From assembly GCA_963772065.1 (NCBI GenBank), contig CAVYVZ010000011.1:1-64000 (forward strand): a stretch of 64,000 nt of DNA, in the 5' to 3' direction. Positions 8,440-17,357 of this stretch are shown here, piece after piece. The notes beneath the pieces were generated by a model. That model had not been told where the DNA came from and searched no databases. It saw nothing but the letters and a program-made list of their open reading frames with translations. The stretch comes from CAVYVZ01 sp963772065 (lineage in GTDB: Bacteria; Acidobacteriota; Vicinamibacteria; Vicinamibacterales; UBA2999). Within the stretch, counting starts at the first letter, position 1. Every line of letters begins with the position of its first letter. Both the position numbers and the translations under genes were made by a program.

Positions 8440-10009
8440 GCTCGTCGCGGACCGCGGGCTGGCACCGCGAGGAGAACAGATTCCTGACGTTCGCGCGCAA
8501 CGTCTCCACGCGCTACCTGGCAATCGTCGTCGGAGCGCTGATCGGGCTGCTCGTCCTTCCGGTCAACATCCACTACCTCGGCCAGTCGACCTACGGCCTG
8601 TGGATGCTGACCGCCTCGGTCACCACGTATTTCTCCGTGCTCGAGCTCGGCTACGGCGGCGCGGTGATCAAGTTCGTCGCGGAGTACCGGGCGCGACGGG
8701 ATGTGCGCGCGCTGAACGAGATCCTCAGCACGCTCATGACCGTCTTCACCGCGATGGGCGTGGTCGTCTACGCCGTCGCCATCGTCGTCGCGTGGCTGCT
8801 GCCGGTCATCTTCAATCTGGAGCCGGGCCAGGTCGGGATCGCGCGCGCGGTGCTGCTCATCATCGCCGCCAACGTGACGATGCATTTCGTCTTCGCCGTC
8901 TACGGCGGCGTCGTCAACGGGTTCGAGCGGTATTACCTGAACAACGTGATTGGCATGGTCGCGCTGATTGCCGTCGCCGTGGTCAACGTCGTGGTGCTGT
9001 GGCTCGGATACGGCCTCGTGGAGCTCGTCGCCGCGACCACGCTCGTGCGCATGTGCGCCGTACTACCTGTATCGCCGAAACGCCAAAGCGGTGTTCCCCG
9101 AGCTGCATCTGAGCGTCCGGCTCTTCCGGCGCGCGCGGCTCCGCGAGGTCACCGGGTTCAGCGTCGTACCTCGCGATCACCGACTGGGCGTCGCGCATCA
9201 ACTACGCAACCGACACCTTCACGATCGGCATCTTCCTCAATACCGCCGCCGTGGGCGTCTACTCGGTGGGGCTGAGGCTTTCGGAAGCGCTCTTCCGCAT
9301 GACCAACCAGCTCCACTCGTTCCTGTTCCCGGCGGTCGTGGAACAGGCCACGCACGGCCGCATCGACGCGCAGCGGGTGCTGCTGGTGCGGGCCGGCCGG
9401 TTTCAGCTGGCCGTCGCGGTGGCGCTCTGCGGCAGCGTGATTGCCGTGGCCGACAGGCTGATCCGCACCTGGGTCGGCCCCGGGTTCGAGAAGGCGTGCT
9501 GACCGCCCAGCTCCTCGCATACGTGGTCGTGCTCCGGGCGTGGATGGGAATTCCGAGCACGGTCCTCAAGGGATCGGGTCGGCCGGATGTTCGTGGCGAA
9601 GGTGGCCACCGGCTGTGCCGTGGCAAACGTGTTGCTGAGCGTTGTGCTCGTGAACTCGATGGGCTTGCTCGGCGTGGCGCTCGGAACGGCCATCCCCGTG
9701 ACGGTCATCGCCGCGTTCTGCATCTTCCCCGCCGCGTGCCGGGCGGTCGAGCTCGACCTGCTCGACGGATATCGCGACGTCGTCTGGCCGGCAGTGTGGC
9801 CCGCGCTCGTCGTCCTGACGGTGGTGGCGCTGACGCGACACCTGGTGCCGCTGCGGCTCGTCGCAGTACTCGCGCAGATGGTCGCCGGGGTTATCGCGTA
9901 TGCGGTGCTCTTCGTCGCCTGCGGTCTCGAGCGCGAGGAGCGGCAATGGTTCACGACCAAGCTCGCGGAGCTGTGGCGCCGGCGTTCGCAGATGCTGGCG
10001 GCGGCCTAG
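8436..10009 (+). CDS. Lipid-linked oligosaccharide flippase, Wzx/polysaccharide synthase family (frame-corrected)
   Basis: About 523 residues with many transmembrane helices, beginning at a GTG that overlaps the previous stop (GTGA). Segments such as TRYLAIVVGALIGLLVLPVNIHYLGQSTYGLW and a C-terminal run of hydrophobic helices are typical of MOP-superfamily flippases, which move the lipid-linked repeat unit to the periplasmic face. Four frame breaks occur: extra G at about 9060 (CCGTAC) and about 9166 (TCGTAC), one base lost near 9493 (AAGG for AAGGG), and one base gained near 9584. Correcting them gives one continuous protein with exactly the right length. With so many breaks true decay is possible, but the residues on both sides are well preserved. 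Confidence 0.8.
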
Positions 10010-10040
10010 ACGGCAAGGAAAAAGGAACAACGAACACCGT

Positions 10041-10784
10041 ATGAAGGGAATCATTCTGGCGGCGGGACGGGGCGCGCGGCTCACGGGCGGCAATCACGAC
10101 ATGCCGAAGTGTCTCGTGACGCTCGGCGGTGAAACGCTCCTGTGGCGCAACGTGCAGCTCCTTCGCGGCGCGGGCATCGAGGACGTCGTCGTGGTCGTGG
10201 GCTGCGCGGCCGACACGGTCCGGCGCACCTGTCCGGGCGTGCAGTTCGTGGAGAACGCCCGTTTCGCGCAGACCAACAGCCTCTACTCGCTGTGGCTGGC
10301 GCGGCCGCTGCTGGCCGACGGTTTCGTCGTCATGAACTGCGACGTGCTCGTCCATCCGCAGCTCGTCACGGACCTGCTGGCCGCGCGCTACGAGGACGCG
10401 CTGCTTCTCGCCTACCGCGACGACCGCACGTCGTACGGCGGCGAGGAGATGAAGGTCCGCGTGCGCTGCGGACGCGTGACCGACATCTCGAAAACGATGG
10501 ATCCGGAGGACGCGGACGGCGAGAACCTGGGCATCGCGAAGTTCGGCCCGGATGGCGCGCGGGTGATCGTCGAGGAAATGGATGCCCTGATCGCCGACGG
10601 CGACCACAAGGCGTGGGTCCCGCGCGCGTTCAAGGCATTCGCGGAACGGCGGCCGCTGCACGCCATCGGGACGCGCGGCTTTCCGTGGACGGAGATCGAT
10701 TTCCCCGAGGACTACCGGAAGGCGGTCGAAGTGGTGCTCCCCGAAATCGAACGTGACCTGTCGGCGTTGCGCCGGCTGGCCTGA
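10041..10784 (+). CDS. Sugar/choline-phosphate-type nucleotidyltransferase
   Basis: A 247-residue GT-A-fold nucleotidyltransferase. It starts MKGIILAAGRGARL with the nucleotide-binding loop and PKCLVTLGGETLLWR, and has a TNSLYSLWLAR segment and the metal-binding FVVMNCDVLVHP. These features resemble the LicC-like phosphocholine cytidylyltransferases more than glucose-1-phosphate thymidylyltransferases. A CTP-dependent enzyme making a CDP-linked donor would fit the two glycerophosphotransferase-like proteins at 16200 and 17354. The substrate is inferred, not shown. Confidence 0.8.
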   Translation: MKGIILAAGRGARLTGGNHDMPKCLVTLGGETLLWRNVQLLRGAGIEDVVVVVGCAADTVRRTCPGVQFVENARFAQTNSLYSLWLARPLLADGFVVMNCDVLVHPQLVTDLLAARYEDALLLAYRDDRTSYGGEEMKVRVRCGRVTDISKTMDPEDADGENLGIAKFGPDGARVIVEEMDALIADGDHKAWVPRAFKAFAERRPLHAIGTRGFPWTEIDFPEDYRKAVEVVLPEIERDLSALRRLA

Positions 10785-10798
10785 CTGAGCGGAGACTT

Positions 10799-12154
10799 AT
10801 GTACGAGCGATACTTCCACCTGCGTGAGCGTCCTTTCGCCCTGAGCCCCGACCCGGATTACCTGTACCCGAGCAGGGTGCATCAGGAGGCGCTCAGCTAC
10901 CTGCGCTACGGCATCGAAGGTCACGCCGGCTTCGTCGTCATCACCGGCGAGATTGGATCCGGGAAGACCACGATGCTGCAGTCGCTGCTCGGCCGCCTCG
11001 ACCGCAACACCACCGTGGCGCGGCTGGTCAACACGATGCTCGACGCGCGCGAGCTGCTCGAGGCCATCGTGCTCGACTTCGGCATCGACCCGACGGGCCT
11101 GAGCAAGCCGGTGCTCCTCCATCGGCTCGGTCAGTTCCTCGTGCAGCAGCGCCAGGCAAACCGCCTCACGCTCCTGGTGATCGATGAGGCGCAGAACCTG
11201 ACGCTGCCGGCGCTCGAGGAGATCCGGATGCTGTCCAATCTGGAGACCGAGAAGTCGAAGCTGATTCAGATCATCCTGGTCGGCCAGCCGGAGCTGCGCG
11301 AGAAGCTCGCCATGCCGCAGCTGGAACAGCTCCGCCAGCGGATCACCGTCAGCTACCACCTGCAGCCGCTGGACGCGGGCGAGACGCAGAACTACATCAA
11401 CCACCGCCTGCGTCGCGCGGCGATCGGATCGCCCGTGGAGTTTCCGCCCGCCGTCACGGACGTGATTCACAGCCGGAGCCGCGGCGTGCCGCGGATCATC
11501 AACGTCATCGCCGACGCCACGCTCCTCTTCGCGTACGGCGTGGACCGGCGGGATATCGACGTGGCGATCGCGCGCGAGGCGCTCGAGGAGCTGGACGCCA
11601 CCGGCGTGCTGGCGTCGTACCACGCCGAGGGCGGGCATCCGGAGGCCGCGCCTCCGCCGCCGGGAGGTGGGGCACCGCAGCCGTCGGCGCAGGCGGATGC
11701 GCGCGTGCTCGAGGACGCGCGCCGGCGCGAGGAGGCCCTGAAGTCACGCGAACAGCAGATCACGCTGCGTGAACAGGCGATCGCCGCGCAGCAGAAGGTG
11801 GTCGAGGAGGAGGCGCGGTTGCTCGCGGCCGCCCGCGCGGTGCGCGCACCGCAGCCCGGTCCGGCCGGCGCGTCGGGCGCCACCGCCTCGTCGAGTGCCG
11901 TGGGCACGACCGTGCGCCCATCGACGGCGACGCCGACGCCCGGCGGACTGAAGGCAACGGCGCCGCCGCCGCAGAAGGGAGCCGGCCCACCCGCCGCACC
12001 CGCCGGAGCCTTCGCATCGAACGTGGCGTACATCACCCCGAGCGGCGTTCGCGTCCAGCGCTACCAGTCCGCCTCGTACCCGCGCGGTCAGATGCAGTAC
12101 GGGATGTGGGAGCGCCTGCGGCGACTGTTGTTCGGCGTGCCCGAGCCGTGGTGA
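10799..12154 (+). CDS. Secretion-type AAA ATPase of exosortase-linked EPS loci (ExeA-like)
   Basis: A 451-residue protein. It opens MYERYFHLRERPFALSPDPDYLYPS, the standard start of ExeA/GspA-like and PEP-CTERM-locus ATPases. Walker A is GEIGSGKTT and Walker B is LLVIDEAQNL; a sensor region (LVGQPELREKL) and arginine-rich ISYHL/NHRLRRA segments follow. Residues after about 280 form a Pro/Ala-rich, partly coiled-coil tail that ends in a short basic segment (WERLRRLLFGVPEPW). No transmembrane helix is obvious. The exact role in these loci is not established. It begins 14 bases after the nucleotidyltransferase. Confidence 0.88.
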   Translation: MYERYFHLRERPFALSPDPDYLYPSRVHQEALSYLRYGIEGHAGFVVITGEIGSGKTTMLQSLLGRLDRNTTVARLVNTMLDARELLEAIVLDFGIDPTGLSKPVLLHRLGQFLVQQRQANRLTLLVIDEAQNLTLPALEEIRMLSNLETEKSKLIQIILVGQPELREKLAMPQLEQLRQRITVSYHLQPLDAGETQNYINHRLRRAAIGSPVEFPPAVTDVIHSRSRGVPRIINVIADATLLFAYGVDRRDIDVAIAREALEELDATGVLASYHAEGGHPEAAPPPPGGGAPQPSAQADARVLEDARRREEALKSREQQITLREQAIAAQQKVVEEEARLLAAARAVRAPQPGPAGASGATASSSAVGTTVRPSTATPTPGGLKATAPPPQKGAGPPAAPAGAFASNVAYITPSGVRVQRYQSASYPRGQMQYGMWERLRRLLFGVPEPW

Positions 12155-12157
12155 GCG

Positions 12158-13552
12158 ATGAACGATCTGGCCACAGCGCTGGTCGAGAAGATCCGGAACC
12201 GCACGGCGCGCGCCGGCGTGGTCGGGCTCGGGTACGTCGGGCTGCCGCTCGCCGTCGAGTTCGCGCGCGCCGGCCTCGTCACCACGGGCATCGATCTCGA
12301 TCAGCGCAAGGTGGATCAGATCAACGCGGGACGGTCGTACATCCCCGATGTGCCGACGGCCGACGTGGCATCGCTGCGTCAGGCCCGACGCCTTGACGCC
12401 ACGACGGACTTCTCGGCTGTCGCCGCCCTCGACACGATCAACATCTGCGTGCCGACGCCGCTGCGCAAGACCAAGGACCCGGACATGTCGTACATCGTGT
12501 CCGCGGCCGAGGCGATCGCGAAATATCTCCATGCCGGCATGCTCGTGGTGCTCGAGTCGACGACGTACCCGGGGACGACGGCGGAGCTGCTGCAGCCGAT
12601 GTTCGAATCGACCGGACTCGAGGCGGGTCGCGATTTCTTCCTCGCCTTCTCGCCGGAGCGCGTCGACCCCTCGAACGAGCGGTTCAATACGCGCAACACG
12701 CCGAAAGTGGTGGGCGGTACCACGGACGATTGCTCGACCGTCGCCGCGGCGCTCTACGCGACCGCCATCGAGACGATCGTGCCGGTCAGCTCCACGCAGG
12801 TTGCCGAGATGGTGAAGCTGCTCGAGAACACATTCCGGGCGGTCAACATCGGCCTCGTCAACGAGCTGGCGCTCATGTGCGATCGCATGGGCATCGACGT
12901 CTGGGAGGTGGTCAACGCCGCCAGGACGAAGCCGTTCGGCTTCATGCCCTTCTACCCGGGACCGGGCCTCGGAGGTCACTGCATTCCGATTGACCCGTTC
13001 TACCTGTCGTGGAAGGCGAAGCAGGCGGGCTTCGAGCCGCGGTTCATCGAGCTCGCCGGCCACGTCAACGCGGCCATGCCGCACTACGTCGTCGACAAAG
13101 TCGGCGAAGCGCTCAACATGCACCGGAAGCCGGTCAATGGGTCGTCGATTCTCGTGCTCGGCGTCACGTACAAGCGCGACATCGACGACATCCGCGAGTC
13201 GCCGGCGCTCGACGTCATGCACGTGCTGCATGAGCGCGGCGCGCACGTGCGCTACTCCGATCCCTACGTGCCGTCGCTCGCCGCGCGCGATTGGCCCGGC
13301 GGCCACGACCTGCAGTCCGTACCGCTCACACGCGAGGCGCTCGGATCGTCGGATTGCGTCGTGGTGCTGACGGACCACCGGAACGTCGATTACCAGCTCG
13401 TCGCCGCCGCTGCGCCGCTCGTTGTCGACACGCGCAATGCGATGGGCGCCTCGGCCGGGCCGCACGTATTCCGACTCGGCGCGCCGCATCCACGGGAGAC
13501 CGAAACGGTCCTGCGACGGCCGCACGACCGTCGCGGGGCGGCGGTTACGTAA
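12158..13552 (+). CDS. Nucleotide-sugar dehydrogenase (UDP-GlcNAc/UDP-glucose 6-dehydrogenase type)
   Basis: A 464-residue enzyme that oxidises C6 of a nucleotide sugar to the uronic acid with two NAD+. The Rossmann motif is AGVVGLGYVGLPLAVEFARAG at residues 18-38. The catalytic cysteine is in GGHCIPIDPFYLSWKA. The C-terminal UDP-binding domain has LGVTYKRDIDDIRESPALDV. GLPLAVEF and GHCIPIDPFY are closest to the WbpA/UDP-N-acetylglucosamine dehydrogenase branch, as opposed to the AlgD type at 37983-39299, so the locus probably makes two different uronic acids. The stop and the next ATG overlap by one base. Confidence 0.9.
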   Translation: MNDLATALVEKIRNRTARAGVVGLGYVGLPLAVEFARAGLVTTGIDLDQRKVDQINAGRSYIPDVPTADVASLRQARRLDATTDFSAVAALDTINICVPTPLRKTKDPDMSYIVSAAEAIAKYLHAGMLVVLESTTYPGTTAELLQPMFESTGLEAGRDFFLAFSPERVDPSNERFNTRNTPKVVGGTTDDCSTVAAALYATAIETIVPVSSTQVAEMVKLLENTFRAVNIGLVNELALMCDRMGIDVWEVVNAARTKPFGFMPFYPGPGLGGHCIPIDPFYLSWKAKQAGFEPRFIELAGHVNAAMPHYVVDKVGEALNMHRKPVNGSSILVLGVTYKRDIDDIRESPALDVMHVLHERGAHVRYSDPYVPSLAARDWPGGHDLQSVPLTREALGSSDCVVVLTDHRNVDYQLVAAAAPLVVDTRNAMGASAGPHVFRLGAPHPRETETVLRRPHDRRGAAVT

Positions 13553-14646
13553 TGGAAGCGCTCTTCTGGCTGTCGGTCGGACTGATCGTCTACGTGTACG
13601 CGGGATATCCCGTGCTGCTCGCGATGTGGGCGCATGTCGTGACGCTCGGCTCCCGGCGTCGTGCGAGGCATGACGCCTCGCCGCGAAGACCTTCCGCGCT
13701 GCCGCCGGTGACCGTCATCATCGCCGCGCGCAACGAGGCGCGGCGACTGCCCGCGCGCATCGAGAACCTGCTGGCGTCGGATTATCCGAAGGATCGCATG
13801 CAGATCGTCGTGGCGTCGGATGGATCGACGGACGCGACACTCGATGCGCTGCAGCCGTACGGCGCCGCGGTGGACCTGATCATGCTGCCGCCGGGCGGCA
13901 AGGCGCGCGCCCTCAACGCCGCCGTGGCCCGTGCGCGCAACCCGATCCTCGTCTTCGCCGACGCGCGCCAGCGCTTTGCACCGCACACCATCCGGCGCCT
14001 CGTGCGCCATTTCGAGCGGCTCTCGGTGGGGGCGGTGTCGGGCGAGCTCGTGCTCGACTGCGAGCGTGGCGGCAGCGCTTCGACCGTTGCGGGAGGCGTC
14101 GGCGCGTACTGGAAGTACGAGAAATGGCTCCGCCGGCGCGAGGCGGTCGTCGGGTCCACGCTCGGCGTCACCGGCGCCGTCTACGCGATGCGCCGCGTGC
14201 TCTGGGAGCCGCTGCCGCCCGACACGATCCTGGACGACGTGCTCGGACCGATGCGCGTTGTCCTGCGCCGCTATCGCGTGCTGTTCGATGCCACCGCGCT
14301 CGCTTTCGATGAAGCCTCGAGCGACGTCGTCGTCGAGACGCAGCGCAAGGTGCGAACCCTTGCCGGAAATTTTCAGCTGCTCGGGCTGGAGCCGCGCCTG
14401 CTCGTGCCCGGGCTGAATCCGGTGTGGCTCCAGTTCATGTCGCACAAGGTCGGGCGCCTCGCCGTGCCGTATGCGCTCCTGGCGCTGCTGGCTTCGAACG
14501 TGTGGCTCGCGTCCGGGTCATGGATGTACACGGCCGCCCTCGCGGGGCAGCTCGCGTTCTACGGCCTCGCCGCGTACGGCGCCGTGCTCGATCGCCGCAG
14601 ACGCGTGACGGCGCCGCTGGCCGAGGTGGTGCGTGAAGCTGCTTGA
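13552..14646 (+). CDS. Glycosyltransferase family 2 membrane protein
   Basis: A 364-residue enzyme with an N-terminal transmembrane helix (residues 3-27). The GT2 catalytic domain begins VTVIIAARNEARRLPARIENLLASDYP and has the nucleotide-binding VVASDGSTDAT and an acceptor-side ILVFADARQRF. Two or three C-terminal transmembrane helices end the protein. This plan is that of processive or membrane-anchored GT2 enzymes. Acceptor and donor cannot be told from sequence. It lies between the dehydrogenase and a tiny membrane ORF. Confidence 0.87.
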   Translation: MEALFWLSVGLIVYVYAGYPVLLAMWAHVVTLGSRRRARHDASPRRPSALPPVTVIIAARNEARRLPARIENLLASDYPKDRMQIVVASDGSTDATLDALQPYGAAVDLIMLPPGGKARALNAAVARARNPILVFADARQRFAPHTIRRLVRHFERLSVGAVSGELVLDCERGGSASTVAGGVGAYWKYEKWLRRREAVVGSTLGVTGAVYAMRRVLWEPLPPDTILDDVLGPMRVVLRRYRVLFDATALAFDEASSDVVVETQRKVRTLAGNFQLLGLEPRLLVPGLNPVWLQFMSHKVGRLAVPYALLALLASNVWLASGSWMYTAALAGQLAFYGLAAYGAVLDRRRRVTAPLAEVVREAA

Positions 14647-14743
14647 ACGGGCCGCCCAGATGGCGCTGACCTTCGTGGCGATGAACTATGCCGCGGTCGC
14701 CGGGTTTGTCGCCGCGCTTCGCGGCCGGAGAGTGTGGCGATGA
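14633..14743 (+). CDS. Small single-pass membrane protein, 36 residues
   Basis: A GTG-started ORF (VKLLERAAQMALTFVAMNYA...) that overlaps the glycosyltransferase stop by 14 bases and shares an ATGA overlap with the next gene. It is one hydrophobic helix flanked by basic residues (N-terminal KLLER, C-terminal LRGRRVWR), as for an inner-membrane peptide. The tight overlap on both sides suggests translational coupling. I do not recognise a family. It is short enough that chance cannot be excluded. Confidence 0.5.
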   Translation: MKLLERAAQMALTFVAMNYAAVAGFVAALRGRRVWR

Positions 14744-16203
14744 GCAGTCACGGTGAGCGTCTGACGTTCGGGCACGGCACCCTCGGCCGCGTCACGTCGA
14801 GCACCAAGATCGTCGCCGCGCTCGCCCATGAGCCCGGACTCGTGCGCCTGACGCGCATCCAGACGTGGGACTGGGCCTGGGGCGGACTGCTGATCTTCTC
14901 CGTGCTGCTGTTCTTCCGGCCGCAGGACCAGATCGCCGCCATCGGCGCGCTGCACGTATCGGATCTTGCGGCCGCGGTCGGGCTCGGGACGATGGTGGTG
15001 CTCAACCTCTCACGCGGCGAGTCGATCACCCGCCTGACGCCGGAGCTGCTGGGCGTGTGGGCGGTCGGCGCCGTCATCCTGTTGACCGTCCCGACATCGA
15101 CATGGCCCGGCGGCTCGGTTGGCGTGTTCATCGATCTGTTCCTGAAGGTGGCGCTCATCTTCATGCTGATGGTGAACGCCGTGACGTCGCCTCGCCGGAT
15201 CGAGCGCATCTGCTGGGTCATCGTCCTCGCGTTCGGCTACATCTCGTTGCTGGCGTGGCGCGACTATGCGCTCGGGGTCAATCTCTACGACGGCCACCGC
15301 GTCGGCGGCAAGGCCGGCGGTTTCTTCGAGAACCCGAACGACCTCGCGCTGAACATCGCGACCTTCCTGCCGCTGGCCATGATGTACGTCAAGCGGCCCG
15401 GGCCTTTCGTCAAGCGCGCAGTGAGCGCGATCATCGTGGTGCTGATGCTCGGGGCACTGGTCTTCACCAAATCGCGCAGCGGCCTCGTCGGCACCGTAGC
15501 GATGTTCGCGGTGTTCCTCATCGTGAGCCGGGCGCTGACTCCGACGACGATCCTCGCGGGCGTCGTCGCCGGCATCCTCGTGGTGCCGATGATGCCGCAG
15601 ACCTTCTTCGACCGAATGTCGAGCATCGTCGACGAGAGCAAGGACGAGACGGGCTCTCGTGAGGCGCGCCGCGTGCTCCTCGAGCAGGCGATGCTGCTCT
15701 TTCTCGAGCATCCGCTGACCGGCGTCGGAGCGGGCCAGTTCCAGAACTACGGCCCGCCAGGCCGCGCCGAGAAATGGCGCGTCACCCACAACGTCGTGCT
15801 TCAGATCGCGGCGGAGATCGGTATCTTCGGGCTGATTCCCTTCCTCTTCCTCGTCGCGCGGGGTTTTGGCGCCGCCTGGTGGGCCCGCCGGGCGCTCGCG
15901 TGGACGCACCGCCGCATTCCGAAACGGATCGGATCGCGACGCGACGCCGCACGGAAAAAGGCTCCGACGGAGCCGGAAGATGGCCTCGCGCCACAGGAGC
16001 GCGTGTTCCTCGAGACGACCGCGTCGGCGCTCTTCGCGGGAATGGTCGGCTGGTTCGTCTGCGCGCAGTTCGCGTCGGTGGCGTTCAACTGGACGTTCTA
16101 CTACCTGCTCGGCCTCGCGGTCTGCACGCGCGACGTCGTCAAGGCGCGCGCGAAGGCATACGCCGAAGCGAAGGCGCTCGGCGAGGGGGTGGTGGCGGCG
16201 TGA
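14740..16203 (+). CDS. O-antigen ligase/polymerase family protein (Wzy/WaaL-like)
   Basis: A 487-residue inner-membrane protein with ten or more transmembrane helices. The large periplasmic loop carries the Wzy_C-like segment ending LFLEHPLTGVGAGQFQNYGP and then THNVVLQIAAEIGIFG, typical of the family that polymerises or ligates lipid-linked glycans. The ATG at 14740 has GGAG 9 bases before it; a GTG at 14734 would add two residues. It overlaps the small ORF before (ATGA) and the next gene after (GTGA). In this position it is the likely polymerase of the locus. Confidence 0.87.
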   Translation: MSSHGERLTFGHGTLGRVTSSTKIVAALAHEPGLVRLTRIQTWDWAWGGLLIFSVLLFFRPQDQIAAIGALHVSDLAAAVGLGTMVVLNLSRGESITRLTPELLGVWAVGAVILLTVPTSTWPGGSVGVFIDLFLKVALIFMLMVNAVTSPRRIERICWVIVLAFGYISLLAWRDYALGVNLYDGHRVGGKAGGFFENPNDLALNIATFLPLAMMYVKRPGPFVKRAVSAIIVVLMLGALVFTKSRSGLVGTVAMFAVFLIVSRALTPTTILAGVVAGILVVPMMPQTFFDRMSSIVDESKDETGSREARRVLLEQAMLLFLEHPLTGVGAGQFQNYGPPGRAEKWRVTHNVVLQIAAEIGIFGLIPFLFLVARGFGAAWWARRALAWTHRRIPKRIGSRRDAARKKAPTEPEDGLAPQERVFLETTASALFAGMVGWFVCAQFASVAFNWTFYYLLGLAVCTRDVVKARAKAYAEAKALGEGVVAA

Positions 16204-17357
16204 AGCTTCTGCGCACGCTGCGACGGCTCGACACGGCGCTGCATGCGCGGCGCGGCACGCGCCACGTGCTGGTGGACAGCCGCACGGCGGTGAACTACGA
16301 GATGGTGGCGCCGGTCGTGCGCGCGATGGCCGCCGATACGCGGGTGCGCTTCGCGTTCACGGCGAGCGAGGAGCCGCGCCGGCTGCACAGGATCTACGCG
16401 GAAGCCGACGCGAGCTGCCGTCTCGTGACACCCGCGCGCGCGGCACTGATGAAATGGGACGCGTACCTGACGTCCGACTTCATGTGGGCGACCCTGCCGC
16501 GCGGCGCCTCCCGAGTTCAGATGTTCCATGGCGTGGGCGGTAAATACGGGTTCGACGCGCCCACGCGCTCGATGCGCGAATGGGACCGGTTGTTCTTCGT
16601 CAACGAGCGCCGCCTGCGCAACTTCGTCGCCGCGGGCGCGATCGACGCGGACAGTCCCGCCGCGCGGATGATCGGGATGCCGAAGGTGGACAGCCTCGTC
16701 GACGGCACCTTCCAACGCCACGACGTGCTGGCCCGGCTCGGGCTGGACCCCGAGCGGCCGACTGTGTTGTACGCCCCCACGTGGTCACCGGCCTCGTCGC
16801 TCAATCACATGGGCGTCGAACTGGTGCAGCGGCTGGTCGAGCGGCCGATCAACGTCATCGTCAAGCTGCACGATCGGTCGCGAGATCTACGTCCCGCGTA
16901 CTCCGGCGGGGTCGACTGGATCGGCCGGCTGCAGCCGCTTCTCGCGCCGCCACACGGCATCCTGGCGCTGCACGCCAACATCACGCCGTGCCTTGCCGCC
17001 GCGGACGTGCTCGTCACCGATCACAGCTCGTGCGGCTTCGAGTACATGCTCCTCGATCGCCCGCTCGTGCGCATCGAGATGCCCGAGCTGATCGCGCAGG
17101 CCAACGTCCACCCCGACTACGTCGAACTGCTCGCGAGCGCCGCGATCAATGCGCGGCCGCTCGAAAACGTCGTCGCGGCCATCGACCGCGCGCTCGCGAA
17201 CCCGAAGGAACGGGCTGCCGAACGGCGATCGGTCGCCCGGGAGCTTTTCTACAAGCCCGGTACCGCGACCGCCCGTTGCGCCGCCGCACTGTATCAGGTG
17301 ATGGACCTCTCGCCACATGCCTCGCTCTGCGGAGAGGCCGAGCCGTGCGTGGCGTGA
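16200..17357 (+). CDS. CDP-glycerol glycerophosphotransferase-like protein 1
   Basis: A 385-residue protein that begins with a GTG overlapping the previous stop by 4 bases. It has the GT-B-like core of the teichoic-acid glycerophosphotransferase family: RVQMFHGVGGKYGF, then PTVLYAPTWSPASS, INVIVKLHDRS and the donor-site segment AADVLVTDHSSCGFEYMLLDRPLV. In Gram-positives the family adds glycerol or ribitol phosphate from a CDP donor. Here, in a diderm exopolysaccharide locus, a phospho-alditol or related decoration is plausible (inference). No transmembrane segment is seen. The next gene is a diverged copy. Confidence 0.85.
   Translation: MKLLRTLRRLDTALHARRGTRHVLVDSRTAVNYEMVAPVVRAMAADTRVRFAFTASEEPRRLHRIYAEADASCRLVTPARAALMKWDAYLTSDFMWATLPRGASRVQMFHGVGGKYGFDAPTRSMREWDRLFFVNERRLRNFVAAGAIDADSPAARMIGMPKVDSLVDGTFQRHDVLARLGLDPERPTVLYAPTWSPASSLNHMGVELVQRLVERPINVIVKLHDRSRDLRPAYSGGVDWIGRLQPLLAPPHGILALHANITPCLAAADVLVTDHSSCGFEYMLLDRPLVRIEMPELIAQANVHPDYVELLASAAINARPLENVVAAIDRALANPKERAAERRSVARELFYKPGTATARCAAALYQVMDLSPHASLCGEAEPCVA

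Noticed and set aside
7065..9275. 736-residue fusion of sugar transferase and flippase
   Set aside because: An extra G at 8300 joins two genes; the corrected sugar transferase ends normally at 8439 and the flippase has its own GTG.
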